This document shows, piece by piece, positions 17,025 to 27,308 of a DNA stretch of 64,000 bases. The notes below the pieces were generated by a model. It did not search any database, was not told where the DNA came from, and worked only from the letters and a program-made list of their open reading frames with translations. The stretch is taken from assembly GCA_016719535.1 (NCBI GenBank), contig JADJYX010000022.1:1-64000 (forward strand), in the 5' to 3' direction. A program made the translations under genes and the position numbers. The stretch's first letter is position 1; each line of letters begins with the position of its first letter. The DNA comes from Rubrivivax sp. Lineage in GTDB: Bacteria > Pseudomonadota > Gammaproteobacteria > Burkholderiales > Burkholderiaceae_C.

Positions 17025-18213
17025 GCCGATCCGCATCCACCGCCGCGGCGACGTGTCGCTGGGCGCGCTGCCGCCGCTGTCGCTGTATGTGCACCTGCCC
17101 TGGTGCCTGCGCAAGTGCCCCTACTGCGACTTCAACTCGCACGAAGTGGCGTCCGGCGCGTTGCCCGAGGACGCCTACCTCGATGCCCTGCGTGCCGACC
17201 TCGAGGCGGCGCTGCCGCAGGTCTGGGGCCGGCGCGTGCTCAGCGTCTTCATCGGCGGCGGCACGCCCAGCCTGTTTTCGCCGGCGGGCATCGACCGCCT
17301 GCTGGCCGACATCCGCGCCCGGCTGCCGCTGGAGCCGGGCTGCGAGATCACGCTCGAGGCCAACCCAGGCACCTTCGAGCGTGACCGTTTCAAGGCCTTC
17401 CGCGCCGCCGGCGTGACGCGGCTGTCGATCGGCGTGCAGAGCTTCGCCGACGCGCACCTGCAGGCCATCGGCCGCGTGCACGACGCCGCGCAGGCGCGCG
17501 CCGCCATCGAAGAGGCGGCCGCGGCCTTCGACACCTTCAACATCGACCTGATGTATGCGCTGCCCGGGCAGGACCTGGCCGCGCTGCGCGCCGATCTCGA
17601 CCAGGCGCTGAGCTTTGATCCGCCGCACCTGTCGATCTACCACCTGACGATCGAGCCCAATACCGCCTTCGCCAGCCGGCCGCCCGCGCGGCTGCCCGAC
17701 GACGACCTGGCCAGCGACATGCTCGACCTCATCGCCGGGCGCACCGCGGCGGCGGGCCTGGCGCGCTACGAGGTGTCGGCCTTCGCGCGGCCGGGGCACC
17801 GCTGCGCGCACAACCTCAACTACTGGGCCTTCGGTGACTACCTCGGCATCGGCGCCGGGGCGCATGGCAAGCTGTCGTTTCCCGACCGCATCGTGCGCCA
17901 GGTGCGCTGGCGCGAACCGGCGGCCTACATGCGCCACGCGCTGCAGGGACGGGCGGTGTCGAACGAACATGCGGTGACGGCCGGCGAGCTGCCGTTCGAA
18001 TTCATGCTCAATGCACTGCGCCTGGCCGACGGCTTCGAGCTGCAGCTGCTGGCCGAACGCACCGGCCTCGGCCTGCACGCCGTCGACGACGCCATCGGGC
18101 AGGCCGTGGCCCGCGGCTGGCTGCAGCGCGACGGTGGCCACCTGCGGCCGACCGCGCGCGGCTTCGACTTCCTCAGCGACGTGCAGCAGCTGTTCCTGCC
18201 GGCCGCCCCCTGA
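17017..18213 (+). CDS. hemW: HemW-like radical SAM heme chaperone
   Basis: 398 residues from a TTG at 17017 that overlaps the end of rdgB by eight bases; upstream in-frame ATGs lie deep inside rdgB and give non-family sequence. The radical-SAM cluster motif C-L-R-K-C-P-Y-C (Cys30, 34, 37) lacks none of the three ligands. G-G-G-T-P-S-L follows near residue 80, N-P-G-T near 115 and S-I-G-V-Q-S near 131. Proteins of this type were long mislabelled as oxygen-independent coproporphyrinogen oxidase; HemW inserts heme into acceptor proteins. Confidence 0.9.
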   Translation: MAEPIRIHRRGDVSLGALPPLSLYVHLPWCLRKCPYCDFNSHEVASGALPEDAYLDALRADLEAALPQVWGRRVLSVFIGGGTPSLFSPAGIDRLLADIRARLPLEPGCEITLEANPGTFERDRFKAFRAAGVTRLSIGVQSFADAHLQAIGRVHDAAQARAAIEEAAAAFDTFNIDLMYALPGQDLAALRADLDQALSFDPPHLSIYHLTIEPNTAFASRPPARLPDDDLASDMLDLIAGRTAAAGLARYEVSAFARPGHRCAHNLNYWAFGDYLGIGAGAHGKLSFPDRIVRQVRWREPAAYMRHALQGRAVSNEHAVTAGELPFEFMLNALRLADGFELQLLAERTGLGLHAVDDAIGQAVARGWLQRDGGHLRPTARGFDFLSDVQQLFLPAAP

Positions 18214-18235
18214 TGCGGCGGCAGCGGCCACGCCG

Positions 18236-19327
18236 CTACACGCGCGTGGTGGCGATGCCCGCGGTGCTGCGCAGGCGATCGATCAGCCGCGGGCCGATCT
18301 GCGTCACCGGCAGCACCTCGTGCGCGGCGCCCTGCGCGATGGCTTCGCGCGGCATGCCGAAGACGACGCAGCTGGCTTCGTCCTGCACATAGTTGTAGCT
18401 GCCGGCATCGCGCAGTTCCTTCATCGCACGCGCGCCGTCGGCGCCCATGCCGGTCAGCATGACGCCGATGGCGTTGGGCCCCACCACCCGCGCGGCGCTC
18501 TGGAACAGCACCTCGACCGAGGGCTTGTGGCGGTTGACCGGTTCGCCGTCGCGCACGCGGGCGATGTAGTTGGCGCCCGAGCGCTCCACCGACAGGTGCA
18601 GCCCGCCGGGGGCGATGTAGGCATGCCCGGGCAGCACGCGCTCGCCGTCGCGCGCCTCGGCGACGCGGATGCGGCACAGCGAATCGAGCCGCGTCGCGTA
18701 GCTGCGGGTGAAGCCCGGCGGCATGTGCTGCGTGATCAGCACCGCCGGCGCGTCGGCGGGCAGCCGCACCAGCACCTCGCGCGTGGCCTCGGTGCCGCCG
18801 GTGGACGCGCCGATGAAGATGATCTTTTCGGTCGACAGCCGGCCGACCGGGCTGGGCACCGGGTGCGAGGCAGCGGGCTGCCCGGCGGACCCGGCAGCGG
18901 CGGGCGGTGCTGCCGCCAGCCGGCGCACCGTGGCCCTGGCCGCGGTGCGGATCCGGTCGGTGATGTCATCGCCCAGCTGGCGCAGGCCGTCGGCGATGCC
19001 GATCTTGGGCTTGGCGACGAAATCCACCGCGCCCAGCTCCAGCGCCCGCAGCGTGACCTCGGCGCCGCGCTCGGTCAGCGTCGACACCATCACCACCGGC
19101 ATCGGCCGCAACCGCATCAGCCGGCTGAGGAAGTCGATGCCGTCCATCTTCGGCATCTCGATGTCGAGCGTGATGACATCGGGGTCGAGGTTGCGGATCA
19201 TCTCGCGCGCCACCAGCGGGTCGCTGGCCGCGCCGACGCAGGTCATGTCGGGTTGCCGGTTGATGATCTCGGCCAGCAGGCCGCGCACCAGGGCCGAATC
19301 ATCGACCACCACCACTTTGATCTTCAC
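18236..19327 (-). CDS. cheB: Chemotaxis response regulator protein-glutamate methylesterase
   Basis: 363 residues from a GTG start at 19327 (reads M-K-I-K-V-V-V-V-D-D). Residues 1-120 are a receiver domain with phospho-acceptor Asp55 in D-I-E-M-P-K-M-D-G. After a Pro/Ala linker comes the methylesterase domain with G-A-S-T-G-G (Ser), Q-H-M-P-P-G-F (His) and G-M-G-A-D-G (Asp). It removes methyl groups from chemoreceptors during adaptation. Last gene of a cheR-cheD-cheB unit; no cheA, cheW or receptor gene is in the window. Confidence 0.95.
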   Translation of the reverse strand: MKIKVVVVDDSALVRGLLAEIINRQPDMTCVGAASDPLVAREMIRNLDPDVITLDIEMPKMDGIDFLSRLMRLRPMPVVMVSTLTERGAEVTLRALELGAVDFVAKPKIGIADGLRQLGDDITDRIRTAARATVRRLAAAPPAAAGSAGQPAASHPVPSPVGRLSTEKIIFIGASTGGTEATREVLVRLPADAPAVLITQHMPPGFTRSYATRLDSLCRIRVAEARDGERVLPGHAYIAPGGLHLSVERSGANYIARVRDGEPVNRHKPSVEVLFQSAARVVGPNAIGVMLTGMGADGARAMKELRDAGSYNYVQDEASCVVFGMPREAIAQGAAHEVLPVTQIGPRLIDRLRSTAGIATTRV

Positions 19328-19359
19328 GTGCGGATTCCCCGTGTGTCGTCGGCCCGGCG

Positions 19360-20028
19360 TCAGAACAGGTCGACCGAGCCGCCGCTGCTGGCCACCGGCG
19401 CGGCGGCGCGCGAGGCGGCCCTCTCCTGCGCCAGCAGCATGCCGGTGTTGGTGGATGCCAGGCGCTTGACCATGGCCTTGCCGCTGGCCGGCAGGAAGCA
19501 GACCTTGCGCGGGTAGATGTCCATCACGTCCTTGGACACGACGGCGATGCGCTCGGTGCGCAGGTAGTCGAGCACGAAGGTGGTATTGCGCTCGCCGACG
19601 TTGATGGTGTTCATGCCGCTGATGACGGCACCGCCGCCGAAGACCTTGGCCTCCATCGTCGAGCGCGTGGCACCGCGCTTGATCATCTCGTTGATCAGCA
19701 GCTCCATCGCATACGAGCCGTAGCGGCCCCCGTCGGCGGCGCCGCCGCCTTCGGGCAGCATGAAGTGGTTCATGCCGCCGATGCGCTTCTCGCGGTCCCA
19801 CAGGCAGGCGGCGATGCAGGAACCGAGCGTGGTCATGATGGCGATGTCCTCGTCGAAGACGAAATATTCGCCCGGCAGCACCTTCACCGCCTCGCTGCGG
19901 AAATGCGCGTCGATGAAGAAGAACGAGGCCTGGCCCGGGCGGCGCGGCAGGTTCTTCAGGCGTTCCAGCCGCGGCGTCGACCCCAGGACCGGGCTGGCGA
20001 CGGGTGCGCAGGCGTGGGCGGCATTCAT
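19360..20028 (-). CDS. cheD: Chemoreceptor glutamine deamidase CheD
   Basis: 222 residues. The catalytic region T-L-G-S-C-I-A-A-C-L-W-D holds the Cys, and H-F-M-L-P-E-G the His of this deamidase, which converts receptor glutamines to glutamates. F-G-G-G-A near residue 150 is also conserved. The C-terminal tail ends in S-V-D-L-F. It lies 20 bases after cheR and 32 before cheB. Confidence 0.93.
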   Translation of the reverse strand: MNAAHACAPVASPVLGSTPRLERLKNLPRRPGQASFFFIDAHFRSEAVKVLPGEYFVFDEDIAIMTTLGSCIAACLWDREKRIGGMNHFMLPEGGGAADGGRYGSYAMELLINEMIKRGATRSTMEAKVFGGGAVISGMNTINVGERNTTFVLDYLRTERIAVVSKDVMDIYPRKVCFLPASGKAMVKRLASTNTGMLLAQERAASRAAAPVASSGGSVDLF

Positions 20029-20048
20029 GGGCAGGGGACGCGGCGCCG

Positions 20049-20894
20049 TCACACGCGTTCGTAGATCGTCTTGCCGCGCAGGCGGAAGAGGTCCGGCGAG
20101 TCGGTGAAATTCTCGGAGTGGCCGACATACAGCAGGCCGCCGGGGCGCAGGCTCCGATGGATGCCTTCGAGCACCTTGCGCTGGGTCGGGCTGTCGAAAT
20201 AGATCATCACGTTGCGGCAGAAGACGATGTCGAAGGCCTCGCCCAGCGACGACCAGTCGCGGCTCATCAGGTTGAAGATGCGAAAGTCGATCAGGCGCGA
20301 GAGCTCGGGCTTGACGCGGATGAAGCCGGCGTTGGCACCGGTGCCGCGCAGGAAGTGGCGGCGCAGCCGCTCGGGCGACAGGCCGCGCGCGTCGGCGGCA
20401 TAGACGCCGCGGCGCGCGGTGTCGAGCACCCGGGTGTCGATGTCGCTGCACACCAGCCTGGCCTGCGCCGACACGCCCAGCGTCTCCACCGCCACCATGG
20501 CCAGCGAATAGGGCTCCTCGCCGGTGCTGGCGGCGTTGCACCAGATGCGCAGCGGTCGCGCGCCGCGCGCGCGCAGGTCGTCGACGAGGGCGTGGAAGTG
20601 GTGCTCCTCGCGGAAGAACGAGGTCAGGTTGGTGGTCAGGCAATTGACGAATTCCTGCCATTCGCCCTCGGGCGCGCCGCCCATTTCCAGCCACTGCAGG
20701 TAGGCCGAGAAGCCGCCGTGGCGGGTCTCGCGCAGGCGTCGCGACAGGCGGCTGTAGACCATGGCCTGCTTGCCGGCGTGCAGGCTGATGCCCGCGCGCT
20801 GGTGGATCAGCGTGCGGATGCGCTCGAAGTCCGCCGGGGTCAGCGAAAACTCCGGCTCGGTGAGATCCAGCGGTGCGAGGGCGGATGGGTTCAT
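20049..20894 (-). CDS. cheR: Chemoreceptor methyltransferase CheR
   Basis: 281 residues, full length. It uses S-adenosylmethionine to methylate receptor glutamates. Family segments include L-T-T-N-L-T-S-F-F-R-E near residue 87, N-A-A-S-T-G-E-E-P-Y-S near 120, F-C-R-N-V-M-I-Y-F near 223 and G-G-L-L-Y-V-G-H-S-E near 252. First gene of the che unit, divergent from a diguanylate cyclase gene. Confidence 0.95.
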   Translation of the reverse strand: MNPSALAPLDLTEPEFSLTPADFERIRTLIHQRAGISLHAGKQAMVYSRLSRRLRETRHGGFSAYLQWLEMGGAPEGEWQEFVNCLTTNLTSFFREEHHFHALVDDLRARGARPLRIWCNAASTGEEPYSLAMVAVETLGVSAQARLVCSDIDTRVLDTARRGVYAADARGLSPERLRRHFLRGTGANAGFIRVKPELSRLIDFRIFNLMSRDWSSLGEAFDIVFCRNVMIYFDSPTQRKVLEGIHRSLRPGGLLYVGHSENFTDSPDLFRLRGKTIYERV

Positions 20895-21079
20895 GGCGGC
20901 CTTGTCGCTGCGGGTGGCGCAAGCACCTGCGACGGGATCTGTCCAGTGTGCCCAGCGCGCTGGCGCCGCGAGGGGCAGAAATGAGGCTGCCTGCGGGGGC
21001 TATTCCGGGCCGGCGCCGCCGGAACCGGCTGCTAGACTGCCTTCATCCGTGTCACCACGACCGGCCCACTGCCTCCTTC

Positions 21080-21811
21080 GTGCCACGCCCCGAAGCGCTT
21101 CCACGCCCCGCCGCCACCCCGCTGCACCTCGAGCAGGCCTTGCAGTTGCTGGCGCACTCGGGCCGTCCGGCACCGGGTGGCGAGCCCGGCAGCCCCGGGT
21201 GGCTGCAGGACCTGATCGACGCCCTGGTCGACCTCTCCAGCCGCGACGCGCTCACCGGGCTGGCCAATCGACGCAGTTTCGAGCTGGCGCTGGCGCGTGA
21301 GGTCGACCGCGTGGCGCGCAGCGGCGAGCCGGCGCTGCTGCTGGTGGCCGATGTCGACCACTTCAAGCGCGTCAACGACACCCATGGCCACGCCGCCGGC
21401 GACCAGGTGCTGCGCGCGGTGGCCACCGCGCTGCTGGACAGCGTGCGCCCGATGGACCTGGTGGCGCGCATCGGCGGCGAGGAATTTGCCATCATCCTGC
21501 CCAACTGCCCCGAACCCTTCGGCGCCACCGTGGCCGAGCGCGTGCGCCGCCGCGTCGAGCGCGCACCGGTGGCGGCCGGGCCCGCCGGGCAGCCGATCGA
21601 CGTCACCATCAGCATCGGCGGCGCCTTCGCGCCGCAGTGGGTGCGTTCGACGCCGGCGCTGTGGATCGAGCGGGCCGACCAGCAGCTCTACCGCGCCAAG
21701 GCGCAGGGCCGCAACCTCGTGCAGCTCGAGACGGGGGCGGTCTCGCTCGTCAGCAGCGAGGAGCGGCAGGCGCTGTTCGACACCACCTTTGGCTTCGAGG
21801 ACCTGGAATGA
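21080..21811 (+). CDS. Soluble GGDEF-domain diguanylate cyclase
   Basis: 243 residues from a GTG at 21080; upstream frame sequence runs back into the cheR region and looks non-coding. The GGDEF domain spans roughly residues 55-215. It has D-A-L-T-G-L-A-N-R-R-S, D-V-D-H-F-K-R-V-N-D-T-H-G-H and an intact active-site G-G-E-E-F. No RxxD inhibitory site is obvious before it. It makes the second messenger c-di-GMP. The stop overlaps the next start in an ATGA, so it is coupled to the FleN-like ATPase. It sits divergent from cheR, which suggests a motility role. Confidence 0.87.
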   Translation: MPRPEALPRPAATPLHLEQALQLLAHSGRPAPGGEPGSPGWLQDLIDALVDLSSRDALTGLANRRSFELALAREVDRVARSGEPALLLVADVDHFKRVNDTHGHAAGDQVLRAVATALLDSVRPMDLVARIGGEEFAIILPNCPEPFGATVAERVRRRVERAPVAAGPAGQPIDVTISIGGAFAPQWVRSTPALWIERADQQLYRAKAQGRNLVQLETGAVSLVSSEERQALFDTTFGFEDLE

Positions 21812-22593
21812 CGGCGCCCGCCCCCCGACGTTCGCGCATCACCGCCGTCACCAGCGGCAAGGGCGGCGTCGGCAAGACCTTCGTCGCCGCCAACCTGGCA
21901 GCGGCGCTCGCGCGGCTGGGCCAGAAGGTGCTGGTGCTGGACGCCGACCTCGGTCTGGCCAACCTCGATGTCGTGCTCAACCTGTTTCCGAAGATCACGC
22001 TGCACGATGTCTTCACCGGCCGCCACGCGCTGCAAGAGGCCATCCTGCCGGCACCGGGCGGCTTCTCGGTGCTGCTGGCCGGGTCGGGCATGGTCGAATA
22101 TTCGCGCATGACGCCCGAAGTGCGCGAACAGCTGCAGAAGGTCATCGACGAGGTGGCGCCGCGCTACGACCGCGTGCTGCTCGACACCGGCGCGGGCATC
22201 TCCGACGTCGTGCTCTATACCGTCTCGCTGGCCGACGACGTGCTGGTCGTGGCCACGCCCGAGCCGACCTCGCTGACCGACGCCTACGCCACCATCAAGG
22301 TGCTGGCCACCACGCAGGGCCGGCGCGAGATCCAGCTGCTGGTCAACCAGGTGCGCCGCCCGGGCGAGGGCCGCAGCGTGCGCGCGCAGCTGCAGCAGGT
22401 GCTGGACCGCTACGTCAGCCCGTCGCTGGAGACGGGCGTGCGCCTGACCCTGGTGGGCGAGGTGCCCGCCGATGGCGCCGTGCGCGAGGCCGTGCAGCGC
22501 CGCCAGCTGCTGCTGCAGTCGCAGCCGGGTGCGCTGGCCTCGCAGGCGGTGGTGGCCGCGGCCACGCGGCTGCTGGACATGGAATCGACTTGA
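21808..22593 (+). CDS. FleN/FlhG-type MinD-family ATPase
   Basis: 261 residues. A deviant Walker A motif S-G-K-G-G-V-G-K-T is at residues 17-25, followed by V-L-V-L-D-A-D-L-G-L-A-N near 42-52. This is the signature of MinD-like ATPases that control flagellar number and place. D-T-G-A-G-I-S-D near residue 127 and L-L-V-N-Q-V-R-R near 175 also fit FleN/FlhG. No flhF or flagellar structural gene is in the window, so a generic MinD-like role remains possible. Coupled to the diguanylate cyclase upstream and overlapping the globin downstream. Confidence 0.75.
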   Translation: MTAPAPRRSRITAVTSGKGGVGKTFVAANLAAALARLGQKVLVLDADLGLANLDVVLNLFPKITLHDVFTGRHALQEAILPAPGGFSVLLAGSGMVEYSRMTPEVREQLQKVIDEVAPRYDRVLLDTGAGISDVVLYTVSLADDVLVVATPEPTSLTDAYATIKVLATTQGRREIQLLVNQVRRPGEGRSVRAQLQQVLDRYVSPSLETGVRLTLVGEVPADGAVREAVQRRQLLLQSQPGALASQAVVAAATRLLDMEST

Positions 22594-22988
22594 CCGGGGA
22601 CGCCGCCGCAGCGACACCCTTCGATCGCCTGGGCGGCGGCGACGGCGTGCGCGCGCTGGTCGACCGCTTCTACGACCTGATGGACCTGGAGCCGGCCTTT
22701 GCCGGCATCCGCGCGATGCACCCGACGCCGCTGGACAGCTCGCGCGACAAGCTGTACTGGTTCTTGTGCGGCTGGCTGGGCGGGCCCGACCATTACATCG
22801 AACGCTTCGGCCACCCGCGGCTGCGCGCGCGCCACCTGCCCTATGCCATCGGCATCGCCGAACGCGACCAGTGGATGGCCTGCATGGTGCAGGCGATGCA
22901 GGAGCAGGCGGTCGACCCGGCGCTGGCCGGGCGGCTGGCCGAGTCCTTCTTCGGCACCGCCGACTGGATGCGCAACCGCGGCGGCTAG
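22590..22988 (+). CDS. Group II truncated hemoglobin
   Basis: 132 residues from a TTG that overlaps the last codons of the FleN-like gene; no ATG is available in frame. F-D-R-L-G-G at the start, F-Y-D-L-M near residue 30, the W-L-G-G-P segment near residue 64 and R-A-R-H-L-P near residue 80, with the proximal His, mark a group II (TrHbO) globin. Such proteins bind oxygen or NO and deliver or detoxify it. It converges with the smr gene, which ends within its last codons. Confidence 0.85.
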   Translation: MTGDAAAATPFDRLGGGDGVRALVDRFYDLMDLEPAFAGIRAMHPTPLDSSRDKLYWFLCGWLGGPDHYIERFGHPRLRARHLPYAIGIAERDQWMACMVQAMQEQAVDPALAGRLAESFFGTADWMRNRGG

Positions 22989-23659
22989 TTTCCCCGCGCG
23001 TTGCGGTCCAGCAGCGCGATCAGCGCGCCGGCACCACCCTGCGGCCCGCTCGCCTGCGCGAAGGCGATGACCTCGGCGCATTGCGCCAGCCAGCGCTGCA
23101 CCTTGGTCTTCAGCACCGGCCGCTTGCCGGGCGACCCGTGGCCCTTGCCGTGCACCACGCGCACGCAGCGCTGGCCGCGGCGCGAGGCCTCACCCAGAAA
23201 GCCGAGCAGCGCCGCGCGCGCTTCTTCGCGGCGCAGGCCGTGCAGGTCGATCTCGCCCTGGATCGACCAGTGCCCGCGGCGCAGCCGCGTCACCACGTCG
23301 GGGCCCACGCCCGGGCGGCGGAAGCTCAGGCCGTCGTCGGTGAGCAGCAGCGATTCGATGTCGACCTCGTCGGACCAGGCCTGCTGCAGGGCGGCGCGTT
23401 CGTCGGCCTCGCGCTGGCGCGGCCAGGGCTCGGGGCGCGGCAGGCCGAGGTCGGCACGGTCACTGGGCGGCAGCGGCGTGACGTCGCCGACCGCATGCGC
23501 AAAGAGCCGCCGCGCGGCTTGCGCCGCCGCGCGCCCGGCACGCTCGCGCGCCTCGCGTTCGGCCCGCGCGCGCTGCTGCTCGGCCAGCGCGTCGCGCAGC
23601 CGGCCCAGGTCCTGAAGGCTGCCGCCACTGCGGCGGCTGCGCGGCGGGGGTGACCTCAC
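22985..23659 (-). CDS. Smr-domain protein (SmrA/SmrB-like nuclease family)
   Basis: 224 residues. The C-terminal half is an Smr domain with I-D-L-H-G-L-R-R-E-E-A near residue 138 and V-V-H-G-K-G-H-G-S near 170, the two signatures of this nuclease domain. The N-terminal half is charged and Ala/Arg-rich, probably helical. SmrB cuts mRNA at collided ribosomes in Escherichia coli; which Smr role applies here is not clear. Its start overlaps the radC stop in an ATGA, so the two are co-expressed. Confidence 0.85.
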   Translation of the reverse strand: MRSPPPRSRRSGGSLQDLGRLRDALAEQQRARAEREARERAGRAAAQAARRLFAHAVGDVTPLPPSDRADLGLPRPEPWPRQREADERAALQQAWSDEVDIESLLLTDDGLSFRRPGVGPDVVTRLRRGHWSIQGEIDLHGLRREEARAALLGFLGEASRRGQRCVRVVHGKGHGSPGKRPVLKTKVQRWLAQCAEVIAFAQASGPQGGAGALIALLDRNARGN

Positions 23660-24330
23660 AGCAGCCCGCGTTCGGCCATCGACACCACCTGGCCGCGGCC
23701 GACCACCAGGTGGTCGAGCACGCGCACGTCGACCAGGCCGAGCGCGCTCTTCAGCGACTGCGTCAGGTATTCGTCGGCGCGCGAGGGCTCGGCCAGCCCC
23801 GAGGGGTGGTTGTGCGCCAGGATCACCGCCGCGGCGTTGAGCGCCATCGCGCGGCGCACCACCTCGCGCGGGTAGACGCTGGTCTGCGTGAGCGTGCCGC
23901 GGAACATCTCCTCCAGCTCCAGCAGCCGGTGCTGGTGGTCGAGGAACAGCACCGCGAAGACCTCGTGGCCCAGCCCGCCGAGCTGCAGCGCCAGGTAGTC
24001 CTTCACGCGCTGCGGCGAATCGAACACCGGGGCCTCGCGCAGCGGCTGCGCGATGGCGCGGCGCGCGATCTCCATCACCGCCAGGATCTCGGCGCGCTTG
24101 GCCGGCCCCAGGCCCTTGATGCGCTTCAGGTCGTCGGCGGTGGCGCCCAGCAGGCCGCCCAGGCCGCCGAACCGGTCCAGCAGCTGCTGCGCCAGCACGA
24201 TGACGCCCTGGCCCGCCAGCCCGGTGCGCAGCAGCAGGGCCAGCAATTCGCCGTCGGCCAGCGACGCGGGCCCGCGCGCGAGGAGCTTTTCGCGCGGGCG
24301 CTGGTCGGCGGGCAGGTCCTTCAGGGGCAT
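23656..24330 (-). CDS. radC: RadC-family JAB/MPN-domain protein
   Basis: 224 residues from the ATG at 24330 (M-P-L-K-D-L-P), the standard RadC length. Helix-hairpin-helix sequence L-K-R-I-K-G-L-G-P-A-K near residue 70 precedes a JAMM metal site A-H-N-H-P-S-G with the distal Asp in S-R-A-D-E-Y. Despite the name, the molecular role of RadC is unsettled. Divergent from slpA. Confidence 0.93.
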   Translation of the reverse strand: MPLKDLPADQRPREKLLARGPASLADGELLALLLRTGLAGQGVIVLAQQLLDRFGGLGGLLGATADDLKRIKGLGPAKRAEILAVMEIARRAIAQPLREAPVFDSPQRVKDYLALQLGGLGHEVFAVLFLDHQHRLLELEEMFRGTLTQTSVYPREVVRRAMALNAAAVILAHNHPSGLAEPSRADEYLTQSLKSALGLVDVRVLDHLVVGRGQVVSMAERGLL

Positions 24331-24439
24331 GGGCGGCTCGACGACGTGGCGGGCGACGGGGCTTGCGGCGGGCTTGCAGGGCGCGCCGCGTAAAATCCGC
24401 TGCAGTCTATTCGAGGCGCGCCAACCCGCGCATGGCACC

Positions 24440-24886
24440 GTGAACCGCATCGAGCCGGGTTCGTTCCTCACCTTGCATTACCGCCTCGCCGGCCCCGATG
24501 GCGCCGATGTGATCAACACCTTCGGCGGCAAGCCGGCCACGCTGTCGCTGGGCACCGGCCAGCTGGCGCCGGCGCTCGAGCGTCACCTGATCGGCCTGGA
24601 AGAAGGCGCCAGCGCGGCCTTCGACGTGCCGGCCGGCGAGGCCTTCGGCGACCGCAACCCCGAGCTGCTGCAGCGCGTGAAGCTGTCGCTGCTGCACGAA
24701 CTGGGCGACCCCGACGCCACCTACGAATGCGGCGACGTGGTGCAGTTTCCCACCCCGGACGGCGGCGGCAGCTATGCCGGCGTGGTGCGCGACAAGGGCG
24801 AGGACTGGCTGCTGTTCGACTTCAACCACCCGCTGGCGGGGCAGGCCGTGCGCTTCGAGGTGCAGGTGCTGGGGGTGCTGGAATGA
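24440..24886 (+). CDS. slpA: SlpA-type FKBP peptidyl-prolyl isomerase
   Basis: 148 residues from a GTG at 24440 (V-N-R-I-E-P-G-S-F-L-T-L-H-Y). Short FKBP with the inserted chaperone flap typical of SlyD/SlpA: F-D-V-P-A-G-E-A-F-G-D-R-N-P near residues 72-85. No His-rich metal tail, so SlpA rather than SlyD. It overlaps ispH by an ATGA; slpA-ispH pairing is common in proteobacteria. Confidence 0.9.
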   Translation: MNRIEPGSFLTLHYRLAGPDGADVINTFGGKPATLSLGTGQLAPALERHLIGLEEGASAAFDVPAGEAFGDRNPELLQRVKLSLLHELGDPDATYECGDVVQFPTPDGGGSYAGVVRDKGEDWLLFDFNHPLAGQAVRFEVQVLGVLE

Positions 24887-25854
24887 ACGCGCAGGACCTG
24901 GTCGACGAGGTGCTGCTGGCCGAGCCGCGGGGCTTCTGCGCCGGCGTCGACCGCGCGATCGAGATCGTCGAACGCGCGCTGCAGCGTTTCGGCCGCCCGA
25001 TCTACGTGCGCCACGAGATCGTGCACAACACCTATGTCGTCAACGACCTCAAGGCCAAGGGCGCGATCTTCATCGAGGAACTCGACGAGGTGCCCGCGGG
25101 CGCGACGCTGATCTTCAGCGCCCACGGCGTGAGCAAGGCGCTGCGTGCCGAGGCCGCGCTGCGCGGCTTCCAGGTCTTCGACGCCACCTGCCCGCTGGTG
25201 ACCAAGGTGCACGTCGAGGTGGCCAAGCTCGCCAAGGAGGGCTACGAGTTCATCATGATCGGCCACAAGGGCCACCCCGAGGTCGAGGGCACGATGGGCC
25301 AGCTCAGCGAGGGCATCTACCTCGTCGAGGACGTGGCCGACGTGGCCGCCGTGCGCCCGCGCGGCGACAGGATCGCGGTGGTGACGCAGACCACGCTCAG
25401 CGTCGACGACGCGGCCGAGATCCTGGCCGAGGTCAAACGTTGTTTTCCGCATGTCCGCGAGCCCAAGAAGCAGGACATCTGCTACGCCACGCAGAACCGC
25501 CAGGATGCGGTGAAGGTGCTGGCGCCGGCGGTGGACGTGGTGGTGGTGGTGGGCAGCCCCACCAGCAGCAACAGCAACCGGCTGCGCGAACTGGCCGAGC
25601 GCCTGGGCACGCCGGCGCACATGGTCGACGCCGCCGACGACCTGCAGCCTGCCTGGTTCGAGGGCCGGCGCCGCGTCGGCGTGACGGCCGGCGCGTCGGC
25701 CCCCGACATCCTGGTGCAGCAGGTGATCACGCGGCTGCGCGAGCTGGGTGCGGTGTCGATCCGCAAGATGGACGGCGTGCAGGAGCATGTGCGCTTTCCG
25801 CTGCCGCGCGGCCTGGGTGGCGGCAGCGCCGGGACGCCCGACGGCCGATCCTGA
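24883..25854 (+). CDS. ispH: 4-hydroxy-3-methylbut-2-enyl diphosphate reductase (IspH)
   Basis: 323 residues. It catalyses the last step of the non-mevalonate isoprenoid pathway, giving IPP and DMAPP. All three iron-sulfur Cys are visible: R-G-F-C-A-G (Cys19), D-A-T-C-P-L and D-I-C-Y-A-T-Q-N. Substrate motifs S-A-H-G-V-S, G-H-K-G-H-P-E and T-S-S-N-S-N-R-L are intact. Confidence 0.96.
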   Translation: MNAQDLVDEVLLAEPRGFCAGVDRAIEIVERALQRFGRPIYVRHEIVHNTYVVNDLKAKGAIFIEELDEVPAGATLIFSAHGVSKALRAEAALRGFQVFDATCPLVTKVHVEVAKLAKEGYEFIMIGHKGHPEVEGTMGQLSEGIYLVEDVADVAAVRPRGDRIAVVTQTTLSVDDAAEILAEVKRCFPHVREPKKQDICYATQNRQDAVKVLAPAVDVVVVVGSPTSSNSNRLRELAERLGTPAHMVDAADDLQPAWFEGRRRVGVTAGASAPDILVQQVITRLRELGAVSIRKMDGVQEHVRFPLPRGLGGGSAGTPDGRS

Positions 25855-25923
25855 CGCGGCGCGCGCACGCCGCGCGCCGCTGCAACCCACCGCCTGCCGC
25901 ACCGCCGCCGCGGTGCCGCTGCC

Positions 25924-25929
25924 TACAAT
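25924..25929 (+). promoter_or_regulatory. Possible -10 element before serS
   Basis: TACAAT lies 25 bases before the serS ATG in a locally AT-richer patch. No convincing -35 hexamer is found 16-18 bases upstream, so only the -10 is proposed. Confidence 0.35.
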
Positions 25930-25953
25930 TTCAGCATCGCACGAAGGCCTTCC

Positions 25954-27304
<1,351 letters not shown>

Positions 27305-27308
<4 letters not shown>

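Noticed and set aside
20873..21079. Upstream starts for the GGDEF gene at 21 kb
   Set aside because: They lie in the cheR start and promoter region and give Arg/Cys/His-rich sequence unlike a protein; the GTG at 21080 is preferred.
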